DNA from: Prauserella endophytica
GTDB taxonomy: Bacteria > Actinomycetota > Actinomycetes > Mycobacteriales > Pseudonocardiaceae
Direction of reading: 5' to 3'
DNA: 64,000 nucleotides
Assembly: GCF_005146945.1 (NCBI RefSeq)
Contig: NZ_SWMS01000011.1
Span: 1 to 64,000, forward strand
Position 1 is the stretch's first letter; every line of letters begins with the position of its first letter. Below are positions 1 through 8,159 of the stretch, piece by piece. Both the position numbers and the translations under genes were made by a program. Under the pieces are notes generated by a model. That model was not told the origin of the DNA. It saw nothing but the letters and a program-made list of their open reading frames with translations, and did no database searches.

Positions 1-95
1 AAGCCAAAAAGGAAGCCCTCGAAGCCGCAGGCGTCAAGGTCGGCAAAACCCCCACCGAAACCGCCGAGCTCGCGCGCAAGGAGATCCTGCGCTGA
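1..95 (+). CDS. sucD: Succinyl-CoA ligase alpha subunit, C-terminal end (partial)
   Basis: Only the last 30 codons are in the window, reading in frame from base 3 to a TGA at 93-95. The tail contains ALEAAGVKVGKTPTETAEL, which matches the end of the SucD alpha subunit of ADP-forming succinyl-CoA ligase. That TCA-cycle enzyme forms a phosphohistidine intermediate and exchanges succinyl-CoA with ATP formation in the cytoplasm. The identification rests on the C-terminal tail alone; the catalytic histidine and CoA site lie upstream of the window. A strong intrinsic terminator follows 15 nt after the stop, so this is the end of its operon, presumably sucCD. Confidence 0.8.
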   Translation, partial: AKKEALEAAGVKVGKTPTETAELARKEILR

Positions 96-110
96 CCCAC
101 CACAGTGGAC

Positions 111-148
111 GGTGCCGGAAGCCATGAGGCTTCCGGCACCTTTCTTTT
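111..148 (+). terminator. Rho-independent terminator after sucD
   Basis: A perfect 13-bp stem (GGTGCCGGAAGCC at 111-123, complement at 128-140) closes an ATGA loop and runs straight into TTTCTTTT. Stem, loop and T-run are all present, which is unusually canonical for a high-GC actinomycete. Confidence 0.9.
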
Positions 149-170
149 GCGGCCGCAGTGACCGCAGTAA

Positions 171-227
171 CCGCAGTGAAGGCCACCTTCACTGCGTTGA
201 ACGCAGGCAAGGTGGCCTTCACTGCGG
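171..227. repeat. GAAGGCCACCTT-family intergenic palindrome, copy 1
   Basis: Outer 19-bp arms (171-189 and 209-227) are perfectly complementary. The inner part CTGCGTT-G-AACGCAG adds another 7 bp with one central base, leaving only a two-base mismatch in 28-nt arms. It sits in the convergent gap between sucD and the OFA transporter. The same core recurs near 7355, 33001, 40065 and 51372. It can fold on either transcript and probably serves as a bidirectional terminator. Confidence 0.85.
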
Positions 228-240
228 AGCTGGGATCGCC

Positions 241-1611
241 TCAGCGGGTGAGCAGCGGCTCCGCCAGACCGGGCAGCGGCAGCCTCGGGCGGCCGGGCTG
301 GCGCAGGAACCGCACCAGGCCCGCACCGGTCAGACTCAGCACCGCCGCCACCACGAACATCACCGGGTAGCCGTCGCTGCTCACGGCGTAACCCGCGAGC
401 GCGACACCGATCAGCCCGCCGACCGACTTGGCCCCGTAGAAGATCCCGAAGTTCGGCAGGCCGGGCTGCTCACCGAAGTGCCCCTCGACGAGACCCGGCA
501 GCAGCCCGTAGCAGGCGCCCGCCGCCCCTCCGGCGAGCGCGGCGCCGAGCAACAGCAGCGGGGCGTTCCCCTGCTGCCCGGAGAAAAGCAGCAACAACTG
601 CGCCACTCCCCCCGCGTACAACGCCACGCGCACCACGCGACGCCGTCCGAAGCGGTCGCCTGCCCAGCCCTCCGCGGTGCGCGTCGCACCGCTGGCCGCG
701 GCGAGCACGGCGAGCGCGGCGGCGCCGAACTCCGCGCTCCAGCCGCTGGCCGTCGCGAACACCGCGAGGTAGGCGATGTCGAACAGGATCACCGCGGCCA
801 GGCACGTCACCGCGAGGTACAGCAGCCCCGACTCGGGGCAGCGGACCATCTCGGCGGCCGAGTACCGCCGGATGGGCGGGCGGTTGTTGCGCAGCCCGGG
901 GTTCACGGACTTGTCCAGTGCCCAGGCCCTCGGGTCCACGTGCGCGGGCCACCAGTACCGCGGCGGGTCGCGCAGGATCAGCGCGGCGGCCCCCACGAGC
1001 AGCACCACGGCGAGGCCCGCCACGCCGAGGAACGCCTCCATGGACCCCGGGCGCGCGAACTGACCGGCCAGCACCACGAACGGGATCGAGCCGTACGCGA
1101 ACGCGCCGCTGACGAACGCCGTGCGGGCGGGCCGCTCGGGGTACCACTTGGCGACCACGCCGAGGCACGTGCCGTAGACGAGCCCTGCGCCGATCCCTCC
1201 GAGCACGCCGTGGTTGAGCAGGACGACGACGAAGCTCGTCGAACCGCCGAGCGTCACCAGGCCGGCAGCGCACAGCGCGGCGCCGACGAGCATCGTGGCG
1301 GCGGGCGCGAGCCCGAGCCTGCTGCGCAGCCGTGCCGCGGGGTAGACGGTGCCGCTCTGGCAGAGGATCCACACCGCGAGCACCCAGCCGCCCTGCGCGA
1401 GCGTCCAGCCGTGGGTGGTGCCGAGTACGGGCATGAGCGCGCCGAAGCCGTACTGGCCGACGCTCGCGACCAGCATGGCCGTCCAAGCCGCCCACAGCAT
1501 CCACCGACGAGAACGGCCCAGCAGGTCACGGTCGGTTTCACCGACGCGATACCGCCGGCCGTAGAAGTCGCGGATCTCCTTCACCTTGGGAACGAAAGAC
1601 ACGCCGGACAT
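241..1611 (-). CDS. MFS transporter of the oxalate/formate antiporter (OFA) family
   Basis: A 456-aa polytopic membrane protein with about twelve hydrophobic segments. The order KWYPERP-ARTAFVSG after TM4-5, the DPPRYWWP segment before a long central loop, and GDRFGRRRV in the second half are typical of the OFA family of the major facilitator superfamily, which exchanges small carboxylates such as oxalate and formate. The start chosen is the ATG at 1611, preceded by GGTGGGG; an upstream in-frame start would add 36 residues unlike the family. The actual substrate cannot be read from sequence: no oxalyl-CoA decarboxylase or formyl-CoA transferase lies next to it here. A palindromic operator lies just upstream. 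Confidence 0.8.
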   Translation of the reverse strand: MSGVSFVPKVKEIRDFYGRRYRVGETDRDLLGRSRRWMLWAAWTAMLVASVGQYGFGALMPVLGTTHGWTLAQGGWVLAVWILCQSGTVYPAARLRSRLGLAPAATMLVGAALCAAGLVTLGGSTSFVVVLLNHGVLGGIGAGLVYGTCLGVVAKWYPERPARTAFVSGAFAYGSIPFVVLAGQFARPGSMEAFLGVAGLAVVLLVGAAALILRDPPRYWWPAHVDPRAWALDKSVNPGLRNNRPPIRRYSAAEMVRCPESGLLYLAVTCLAAVILFDIAYLAVFATASGWSAEFGAAALAVLAAASGATRTAEGWAGDRFGRRRVVRVALYAGGVAQLLLLFSGQQGNAPLLLLGAALAGGAAGACYGLLPGLVEGHFGEQPGLPNFGIFYGAKSVGGLIGVALAGYAVSSDGYPVMFVVAAVLSLTGAGLVRFLRQPGRPRLPLPGLAEPLLTR

Positions 1612-1629
1612 ACACCCCACCCGCCATTG

Positions 1630-1644
1630 TGCATACAGTATGTA
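1630..1644 (-). promoter_or_regulatory. Palindromic operator over a candidate -10 box of the OFA transporter
   Basis: TGCATACAGTATGTA is a near-perfect dyad with the exact core CATAC-A-GTATG (1632-1642). On the minus strand it contains TACTGT (TANNNT), about 24 nt before the ATG at 1611. A short dyad over the -10 region suits a GntR/FadR-like or other dimeric repressor. The regulator itself is not in view. Confidence 0.5.
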
Positions 1645-1797
1645 GTAGCCAGTATGGCAGCCTCTGGGTGTGATGTCGATAACATCCTGCGCACCCAAGG
1701 GCACCTCGGTCGCGATCAACGCGCCGCAGAAGAGACGCTGCGGCTCACGGTGTCATCGACGGCGCCACTGGGGGACGGAGCCTCTTTCTCGCGGTAC

Positions 1798-2292
1798 TCA
1801 GTTCCGCGACCAGGCGACACGGACCCACTGCACGCCGAGCACCACCATGCAGACGACCGCGATGATCATGCCGACGCCGGGGCCCTCGCCCGGTGCGCCG
1901 CTGGCCGTGGACGATTGCTGCGACCAGATCGCCAGCAGCCCGTCGACGGCGGCGATCCAGCTGCCGATGGCACAGACCCACGTGAGCCACCACCGCCGCG
2001 TCGCAAGTGCCAGAGCCGAGGCCGCGACACCGAACACCGTCGACGTCGTCGCGAACAGCCGGGGGATGGCACCGCCCTCGCCTGCCAGCACCTCCCAGCC
2101 GAAGTGGTCGCCGACCCACGGCAGCACGAGCCCCACCACGAGACCGAACACGGCGACGGCGATCGTGAAACCGCGCCTGCCGAGCTCGACGGTCTTGACC
2201 GCCTTGCTGACGGCCGCGTCCACGTCCGCGCCGAGCTCCTCGATGTCGGCGCCGTTGCCCTCGCGCCGCTCGTCGGGGTCCTTGTCGGTCAC
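1798..2292 (-). CDS. Rv2732c-like conserved membrane protein
   Basis: A 164-aa protein with an acidic N-terminal part (about residues 1-40) followed by four hydrophobic segments (roughly 42-62, 78-95, 100-120 and 135-155). It lies directly downstream of miaB, as Rv2732c does in M. tuberculosis, and its size and topology agree. The GTG at 2292 overlaps the miaB stop as GTGA and has AGGGAGG nine bases upstream. A second GTG at 2301 abuts the ribosome site and is less likely. The function is unknown; the coupling to miaB is positional only. Confidence 0.75.
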   Translation of the reverse strand: MTDKDPDERREGNGADIEELGADVDAAVSKAVKTVELGRRGFTIAVAVFGLVVGLVLPWVGDHFGWEVLAGEGGAIPRLFATTSTVFGVAASALALATRRWWLTWVCAIGSWIAAVDGLLAIWSQQSSTASGAPGEGPGVGMIIAVVCMVVLGVQWVRVAWSRN

Positions 2293-3770
2293 AGCGAGCA
2301 CCCTCCCTGAGCGGCGGCCGGGGCCGGCGGCGGGGCTCCGAACGAGGGCAGCCCGAGGCTCACGCCGTTGGTCGTGGGCCGCAGGCCCGCCTCGGCGTTG
2401 TCGCCCGCCCTCGTGCGGCGGTGCGAGAGCAGGTCGCCGTCGGCCACCAGATGGTGGGGCGCCGCGTAGGTCACGGTGGTCTCGACGACGTCACCGGCCC
2501 GCACCTCGCGGTCCACGGCGGAGCCATCCGGTGTGAAGTGCACGAGCCTGCCGTCCCTGGCCCTGCCGCTCATCCGGTGGGTCTCGGCGTCCTTGCGGCC
2601 CTCGCCCGCGGCGACGAGCAGCTCGACCTTCCGCCCGACGAGCTTCTTGTTCTCCTGCCAGGCGATGTCGTCCTGCAACGCGACCAGCCGGTCGTAGCGC
2701 TCCTGCACGACCTCCTTGGGCACCTGGCCCTCCATCTCGGCGGCCGGGGTGCCGGGCCGCTTCGAGTACTGGAAGGTGAACGCGCTGGAGAAGCGGGCCT
2801 GCCGCACGACCTCCAGCGTCGCCTCGAAGTCCTCCTCGGTCTCGCCCGGGAAGCCGACGATGATGTCGGTGGTGATCGCGGCGTCCGGCATCGCGGCGCG
2901 TACCTTGTCCAGGATGGACAGGAACCGCGAGGAGCGGTACGAGCGGCGCATGTCCTTGAGCACTCGGTCGGAGCCCGACTGCAACGGCATGTGCAGCTGG
3001 TGACAGACGTTGGGCGTCTCCGCCATCGCGTCGATGACGTCGTCGGTGAAAGCCGCCGGGTGCGGCGAGGTGAACCGCACGCGCTCGAGCCCGTCGATCG
3101 AGCCGCACGAACGCAGCAGCTTGCCGAACGCCAGCCGGTCGCCGAACTCGACACCGTAGGAGTTGACGTTCTGGCCGAGCAGCGTCACCTCCAGCACGCC
3201 CTCAGCGACCAGCGCCTCGACCTCGGCGAGCACCTCGCCCGGCCTGCGGTCGCGCTCCTTGCCGCGCAGCGAGGGCACGATGCAGAAGGTGCACGTGTTG
3301 TTGCAGCCGACCGACACCGACACCCAGCCCGAGTAGGCCGACTCCCGCCGCGCGGGCAGCGTGGAGGGGAACGTCTCGAGCGACTCCAGGATCTCCACCT
3401 GGGCCTCGGCGTTGTGCCGGGCGCGCTCCAGCAGGGTGGGCAGTGAGCCGATGTTGTGGGTGCCGAAGACGACGTCCACCCACGGCGCCCGCCTAACGAT
3501 TTCGCCACGATCCTTCTGCGCGAGACAGCCGCCGACGGCGATCTGCATCCCCGGGCGGTCCTTCTTGCGGGGCCGCAGGTGGCCGAGGTGGCCGTACAGC
3601 TTGTTGTCCGCGTTCTCGCGCACCGCACAGGTGTTGAGCACGACGAGGTCGGCGGCGCTCCCGTCCTCGGCCGCCACGTAGCCCGCGCTCTCCAGCTGCC
3701 CCGCGAGGCGCTCGGAGTCGTGCACGTTCATCTGGCAGCCGAAGGTGCGGATGTGATAGGTCCTGCTCAC
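2289..3770 (-). CDS. miaB: tRNA-2-methylthio-N6-dimethylallyladenosine synthase
   Basis: MiaB is a radical-SAM methylthiotransferase that turns i6A37 into ms2i6A37 in tRNAs reading UNN codons. The 493-aa protein has the N-terminal UPF0004 domain with cluster cysteines C12, C48 and C82, then the radical-SAM motif CNNTCTFC (C156, C160, C163), and a C-terminal TRAM domain. It is slightly longer than E. coli MiaB because of a Pro/Ala-rich tail of about 45 residues. The start is a GTG with AGGAGA five bases upstream. It overlaps the following Rv2732c-like gene by four bases. Confidence 0.96.
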   Translation of the reverse strand: MSRTYHIRTFGCQMNVHDSERLAGQLESAGYVAAEDGSAADLVVLNTCAVRENADNKLYGHLGHLRPRKKDRPGMQIAVGGCLAQKDRGEIVRRAPWVDVVFGTHNIGSLPTLLERARHNAEAQVEILESLETFPSTLPARRESAYSGWVSVSVGCNNTCTFCIVPSLRGKERDRRPGEVLAEVEALVAEGVLEVTLLGQNVNSYGVEFGDRLAFGKLLRSCGSIDGLERVRFTSPHPAAFTDDVIDAMAETPNVCHQLHMPLQSGSDRVLKDMRRSYRSSRFLSILDKVRAAMPDAAITTDIIVGFPGETEEDFEATLEVVRQARFSSAFTFQYSKRPGTPAAEMEGQVPKEVVQERYDRLVALQDDIAWQENKKLVGRKVELLVAAGEGRKDAETHRMSGRARDGRLVHFTPDGSAVDREVRAGDVVETTVTYAAPHHLVADGDLLSHRRTRAGDNAEAGLRPTTNGVSLGLPSFGAPPPAPAAAQGGCSL

Positions 3771-4013
3771 CCGATCTCCTGCTCACGCTGGTGGTACTGC
3801 ACCCATCAGGGTAGGTCAACCGGGTGTGAACACCTCACGAAGCCTGTTGAACGCAGAGTGGCTAAGGTTCGGAAACAGTGTGCCGTTGGTTCGCCGCCCA
3901 GGGCGGTCGGACACATAAGGTTGCGTTTTGGTCCGAATGTCATGCCGGGATTGCCCCAACGGTGTTGAATCCGGTTGTCCGGGACCCGAACAGCTCGCCG
4001 TGATGGAGGATAG

Positions 4014-4769
4014 ATGAGCACCGCGACATCCGCGCCGCCCATGATCAAGGCGAGCGGGGTGAACAAGTTCTTCGGCGACCTGCACGTCCTGAAGGAGATC
4101 GACTTCGAGGTTCCGGCGGGCCAGGTCGTTGTCGTGCTGGGGCCGTCGGGCTCCGGCAAGTCGACCCTCTGCCGGGCCATCAACCGCCTGGAGCCGATCA
4201 ACTCGGGCGAGATCCAGGTGGACGGCAAGCCGCTGCCGGCGGAGGGAAAGGCGCTGGCCGCGCTGCGGGCGGACGTGGGCATGGTGTTCCAGCAGTTCAA
4301 CCTGTTCGCGCACAAGACCATCCTCGACAACGTGACGCTCGCACCGCAGAAGGTCCGCAAGGTCTCCGCCGGCGACGCGCGCAAGACGGCGATGGAGCTG
4401 CTGGAGCGGGTGGGTATCGCCAACCAGGCGCAGAAGTACCCCGCTCAGCTCTCGGGTGGCCAGCAGCAGCGCGCGGCGATCGCCAGGGCACTGGCCATGC
4501 GGCCCAAGGTGATGTTGTTCGATGAGCCCACCTCGGCGCTGGACCCCGAGATGGTCCAGGAGGTGCTCGACACCATGACGTCGCTCGCCGACGAGGGCAT
4601 GACCATGCTCGTGGTCACCCACGAGATGGGTTTCGCCCGGCGGGCAGCGCACCGTGTCGTGTTCATGTCGGACGGTGAGATCGTCGAGGATTCGACGCCG
4701 GACGATTTCTTCACCGCACCCAAATCCGAGCGAGCCAAGGACTTCCTTGGCAAGATTCTGACCCACTAG
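4014..4769 (+). CDS. gluA: Glutamate-type ABC importer, ATP-binding subunit
   Basis: A 251-aa polar amino-acid transporter ATPase. Walker A is GPSGSGKST (residues 43-51), the signature LSGGQQQR starts near residue 145, and Walker B VMLFDEP lies near 166-172, followed by the D-loop SALDPE. The order ATPase, binding lipoprotein, two permeases is that of gluABCD in Corynebacterium glutamicum, a glutamate uptake system. Hydrolysis of ATP by a dimer of this protein drives substrate import. The ATG has GGAGG six bases upstream. The 243-bp gap before it, shared with miaB, holds the promoter, which I could not place with certainty. Confidence 0.93.
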   Translation: MSTATSAPPMIKASGVNKFFGDLHVLKEIDFEVPAGQVVVVLGPSGSGKSTLCRAINRLEPINSGEIQVDGKPLPAEGKALAALRADVGMVFQQFNLFAHKTILDNVTLAPQKVRKVSAGDARKTAMELLERVGIANQAQKYPAQLSGGQQQRAAIARALAMRPKVMLFDEPTSALDPEMVQEVLDTMTSLADEGMTMLVVTHEMGFARRAAHRVVFMSDGEIVEDSTPDDFFTAPKSERAKDFLGKILTH

Positions 4770-4839
4770 TCCCCCGCCCGTGGCCTGTCGGGCACCCCGA
4801 CACGAGCGGGGCGATACAGATGGAAGGAACACAAGACAA

Positions 4840-5697
4840 ATGCGGTTCAGCCGAGTATTACGTGTTGGCGCCGTCGTGGCGGCCACGAGCCTTGCCCTCG
4901 CCGCCTGCGGTGGCGGGAACGGCGGCGGTGGCGGTGGCGACGAGGGCGGCAACGAGTCGCTGGTGTCGCGCGCCGAGTCCGGCAGGCTGACTGTCGGCAT
5001 CAAGATCGACCAGCCCGGCCTCGGCCTCCAGACGCCGGACGGCGGCTACGAGGGCTTCGATGTCGACGTCGCCAAGTACATCGCCAAGGAGCTCGGCGTC
5101 GAGGAGGGCGACATCGAGTTCGTCGAGACGCCGTCGGCCCAGCGCGAGAACATGATCGAGAAGGGCGACGTCGACTTCATCGTCGCCTCGTACTCCATCA
5201 CCGACGAGCGCAAGCAGAAGGTGGACTTCGCGGGGCCGTACTTCCTCGCGCACCAGGACCTGCTCGTCCGCGCCGACGACAACTCGATCCAGGGCGCAGA
5301 GGACCTCAACGGCAAGAAGCTCTGCTCGGTGAGGGGCTCCACCTCCGCGCAGAACGTCAAGGAGGACTTCGCCAAGGACGCCGACCTCCAGGAGTACGCC
5401 GGTTACTCCGAGTGCCTCACTGGTCTCGAGAACGGCGCCGTCGACGCGCTGACCACCGACGACACGATCCTCGCGGGCTACGCCGCCCAGAACCCCGGCA
5501 AGTTCAAGCTGGTGGGCGCCAACCTGAGCGACGAGAACTACGGCGTCGGCCTGAAGAAGGGCGACACCGAGGGTCGCACCGCGATCAACAACGCCATCAA
5601 GAAGATGCAGGACTCGGGCGAGTGGAAGAAGTCGGCCGAGAAGTGGTTCGGTCCGTCCGGCTACCAGGTCGGCGAGCCCCCTGCCATCGAGCAGTGA
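4840..5697 (+). CDS. gluB: Glutamate-type ABC importer, substrate-binding lipoprotein
   Basis: A 285-aa family-3 solute-binding protein anchored to the membrane. The signal peptide has charged MRFSRVLR, a hydrophobic core and lipobox LALAAC with the lipidated cysteine at residue 23, then a Gly-rich linker. The mature part shows the amino-acid binding fold, including RGSTSAQNV and the EGFDVDVAKYIAKELG segment near the N-terminus. The ATG at 4840 follows GGAAGGA; earlier in-frame starts precede the signal peptide and are unlikely. It lies 70 bp after gluA and is followed by a stable hairpin before gluC. Ligand preference (glutamate versus glutamine/aspartate) is inferred from operon layout. Confidence 0.92.
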   Translation: MRFSRVLRVGAVVAATSLALAACGGGNGGGGGGDEGGNESLVSRAESGRLTVGIKIDQPGLGLQTPDGGYEGFDVDVAKYIAKELGVEEGDIEFVETPSAQRENMIEKGDVDFIVASYSITDERKQKVDFAGPYFLAHQDLLVRADDNSIQGAEDLNGKKLCSVRGSTSAQNVKEDFAKDADLQEYAGYSECLTGLENGAVDALTTDDTILAGYAAQNPGKFKLVGANLSDENYGVGLKKGDTEGRTAINNAIKKMQDSGEWKKSAEKWFGPSGYQVGEPPAIEQ

Positions 5698-5723
5698 TCC
5701 AGTAACAGCAACGCCGAACTAGT

Positions 5724-5753
5724 CCTGGGCCGGCCGTTACCGGCCGGCCCAGG
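5724..5753 (+). terminator. Stem-loop between gluB and gluC
   Basis: A perfect 13-bp GC stem (CCTGGGCCGGCCG at 5724-5736, complement at 5741-5753) with a TTAC loop and no T-run. Its position after the binding-protein gene suggests partial termination or mRNA end protection, letting the binding protein be made in excess over the permeases. Confidence 0.75.
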
Positions 5754-5782
5754 TCGTTCGGGCAGCCTGAGGAGCACAGACA

Positions 5783-6451
5783 GTGTTCGATTTCCTGAGC
5801 GAGTACGACGTGCTCGGCGCGTTCTGGGTGACCGTACAGCTCACATTCTTCTCCGCCATCGGCTCGCTCATCTGGGGCACGATCCTCGCCGGGATGCGGG
5901 TGAGCCCCGTGCCACTCATGCGGGGGTTCGCCGCGTCGTACATCAACCTGATGCGGAACACCCCGCTGACGCTGATCATCCTGGCATGCTCGCTGGGCCT
6001 GAACCAGACGCTGGGCATGACGCTCGCGGGCCAGAACTTCGAGCAGCAGAACTACCGGCTGGCCATTCTCGGTTTCGTCGCCTACACCGCCACGTTCGTC
6101 TGCGAGTCCATCCGCTCCGGCATCAACACCGTGCCGGTGGGCCAGGCAGAGGCGGCCCGCGCGCTGGGCCTCGGGTTCACCCAGGTGCTGGGCATCGTGG
6201 TGCTCCCGCAGGCCTTCCGGTCCGTGGTCGGCCCGCTCGCCAGCGTGCTGATCGCCCTTACCAAGAACACCACGATCGCCAGCACGATCGGCGTCGCCGA
6301 GGCGTCGCTGCTGATGAGCGAGATGATCGAGAACGAGAGCGACAAGATCTTCCTCGTCTTCGCGATCTTCGCGCTCGGCTTCGTGATCCTGACCCTGCCC
6401 ACCGGCCTGCTGCTCGGCTGGGTCGCCAAGAAAGCGGCGGTGAAGCGATGA
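5783..6451 (+). CDS. gluC: Glutamate-type ABC importer, permease 1
   Basis: A 222-aa inner-membrane permease of the HisMQ type. The start is a GTG with GAGGAG nine bases upstream. It has about five transmembrane segments and the EAA loop GQAEAARALGLGFTQVLGIVVLPQA (in two parts, near residues 118-145) that contacts the ATPase GluA. Its stop overlaps the gluD start as ATGA, so the two permeases are translationally coupled and probably form the heterodimeric channel. Confidence 0.92.
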   Translation: MFDFLSEYDVLGAFWVTVQLTFFSAIGSLIWGTILAGMRVSPVPLMRGFAASYINLMRNTPLTLIILACSLGLNQTLGMTLAGQNFEQQNYRLAILGFVAYTATFVCESIRSGINTVPVGQAEAARALGLGFTQVLGIVVLPQAFRSVVGPLASVLIALTKNTTIASTIGVAEASLLMSEMIENESDKIFLVFAIFALGFVILTLPTGLLLGWVAKKAAVKR

Positions 6452-7335
6452 GCGCTCCCTCTGTCCTCTACGACGCACCGGGGCCGAAGGCCAAGGCCCG
6501 CAACGTCGGCTACACCATCGCGTTCCTCGTGGCGCTGGCCGCGGTGATCTGGTGGGTGCTGGCGACGATGGCCGAGAAGGGCCAGCTCGACGGCGAGAAA
6601 TGGAGTCCGTTCGTCACCGACGGCAGGATCTGGACGACGTTCATCCTGCCGGGCGTGCAGAACACCCTGATCGCCGCGGGCCTCTCCATCCTGATCGCCC
6701 TGCCGATCGGCGCGCTGTTCGGGATCCTGCGGCTGTCGGACCACGTCTGGGTCCGCTGGCCATCGGCGACGGTCGTCGAGTTCTTCCGCGCCGTGCCGGT
6801 GCTGATCCTGATGTTCTTCGCCAACGAGTTCTACTTCAACTTCACCGACATCGCATCCGATCAGCGGCCGCTCTACGCGGTGGTGACCGGGCTCGTGCTC
6901 TACAACGGCTCGGTGCTCGCCGAGGTGGTCCGCGCCGGCATTCTGTCGCTGCCGAAGGGCCAGACCGAGGCGGCGCAGGCGCTCGGCCTGCGCAAGACGC
7001 AGACGATGACGAACGTCCTCCTGCCGCAGGCGGTCACGGCGATGCTGCCCGCGATCGTGAGCCAGATCGTGGTGATCGTGAAGGACACCGCGCTCGGTGG
7101 CGCGGCGCTCGGGTTCGCCGAGCTGCTCAGCCGGATCCGGCCGATCTCGAACAACTACGGTCAGAACATGATCGCGACGCTCGTGATCGTCGCGGTGATC
7201 TTCATCGTGCTCAACTTCATCATCACCTCCGCCGCGAGCTGGCTGGAGAAGTGGAACAGGCAGCGCAAGAAGGGCACGGGAGCCGTGGTCGCACCCGGCG
7301 CCGTCGACGACGTGGCCACCGGCCAGGCCGTCTGA
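6448..7335 (+). CDS. gluD: Glutamate-type ABC importer, permease 2
   Basis: A 295-aa permease, longer than GluC because of an N-terminal extension with one extra hydrophobic segment (about residues 20-42) and an extracytoplasmic region. The ABC contact loop reads GQTEAAQALGLRKTQ near residue 171, and several membrane spans follow. The C-terminal tail is basic (NRQRKK) and then Ala/Val-rich. The ATG overlaps the gluC stop. A hairpin of the GAAGGCCACCTT family follows and closes the operon. Confidence 0.92.
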   Translation: MSAPSVLYDAPGPKAKARNVGYTIAFLVALAAVIWWVLATMAEKGQLDGEKWSPFVTDGRIWTTFILPGVQNTLIAAGLSILIALPIGALFGILRLSDHVWVRWPSATVVEFFRAVPVLILMFFANEFYFNFTDIASDQRPLYAVVTGLVLYNGSVLAEVVRAGILSLPKGQTEAAQALGLRKTQTMTNVLLPQAVTAMLPAIVSQIVVIVKDTALGGAALGFAELLSRIRPISNNYGQNMIATLVIVAVIFIVLNFIITSAASWLEKWNRQRKKGTGAVVAPGAVDDVATGQAV

Positions 7336-7354
7336 CACCCACCCCGTTCCGCGA

Positions 7355-7395
7355 CGAAGGCCACCTTCCCCGTCCGGGGGAGGTGGCCTTCTTCG
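7355..7395. terminator. GAAGGCCACCTT-family hairpin, copy 2, between gluD and sdhB
   Basis: CGAAGGCCACCTT-CCCC pairs with GGGGG-AGGTGGCCTTC across a short GTCC turn, giving a near-perfect stem of about 16 bp. It lies in a convergent gap, 20 nt after the gluD stop and 9 nt before the sdhB stop, and can terminate both. It shares its outer arms with the repeats at 171, 33001, 40065 and 51372, but its centre is different. Confidence 0.8.
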
Positions 7396-7403
7396 TGCCC
7401 TGC

Positions 7404-8159
7404 TCAGTTCTCGCCGCGGCGGAACAGCTTGTTGCCTAGCCAGACGATCGGGTCGTAGCGGCGGTCGGCGACGCGCTCCTTCATCGGGATCAGTGCGTTG
7501 TCGGTGATGTGGATGTTCTCCGGGCACACCTCGGTACAGCACTTGGTGATGTTGCAGTAGCCGAGCCCGTGGTCGCTCTGTGCCTCGTCACGCCGGTCGG
7601 CCACGTCCAGCGGGTGCATCTCCAGCTCGGCGATGCGCATGAGGAACCGGGGCCCGGAGAACGCGGGCTTGTTCTCCTCGTGGTCCCGCACGACGTGGCA
7701 CGTGTTCTGGCACAGGAAGCACTCGATGCACTTGCGGAACTCCTGCGAGCGTTCCACGTCCACCTGCTGCATCCGGTACTCACCCGGCGCCAGCCCCGGC
7801 GGCGGCGTGAACGAGGGGACCTCGCGCGCCTTGGTGTAGTTGTACGACACGTCGGTCACCAGGTCCCGGATCACGGGGAACGTGCGCATCGGCGTCACGG
7901 TGATCACCTCGTCCTCGGCGAACACCGACATCCGCGTCATGCACAGCAACCGCGGCCTGCCGTTGACCTCGGCCGAGCACGAACCGCACTTGCCAGCCTT
8001 GCAGTTCCACCGCACGGCGAGGTCGGGCGCCTGCGTGGCCTGCAGGCGGTGAATCAGGTCGAGCACCACCTCACCCTCGTTGGCCTCCACCGTGAAGTCC
8101 TGCAGCTGCCCCGAGCCGTCGTCGCCGCGCCAGACCCGGAGTTTCGCGTCGTAGCCCAT
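7404..8159 (-). CDS. sdhB: Succinate dehydrogenase / fumarate reductase iron-sulfur subunit
   Basis: A 251-aa electron-transfer subunit between the flavoprotein and the membrane quinone site. It carries the plant-type 2Fe-2S ligands C53, C58, C61 and C73, the 4Fe-4S motif CIECFLCQNTC (C144-C154) and the 3Fe-4S motif CNITKCCTEVC (C202-C212). The order anchor-flavoprotein-iron-sulfur and the small gene at the head of the operon match the M. tuberculosis Rv0250c-Rv0247c (Sdh1) locus. The ATG overlaps the sdhA stop by one base. Confidence 0.95.
   Translation of the reverse strand: MGYDAKLRVWRGDDGSGQLQDFTVEANEGEVVLDLIHRLQATQAPDLAVRWNCKAGKCGSCSAEVNGRPRLLCMTRMSVFAEDEVITVTPMRTFPVIRDLVTDVSYNYTKAREVPSFTPPPGLAPGEYRMQQVDVERSQEFRKCIECFLCQNTCHVVRDHEENKPAFSGPRFLMRIAELEMHPLDVADRRDEAQSDHGLGYCNITKCCTEVCPENIHITDNALIPMKERVADRRYDPIVWLGNKLFRRGEN

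Noticed and set aside
112-2310. Long plus-strand open frame opposite the OFA transporter and Rv2732c-like gene
   Set aside because: It is rich in Arg, His, Gln and Pro with no domain, covers two real minus-strand genes and a terminator, and arises from high GC at third positions.
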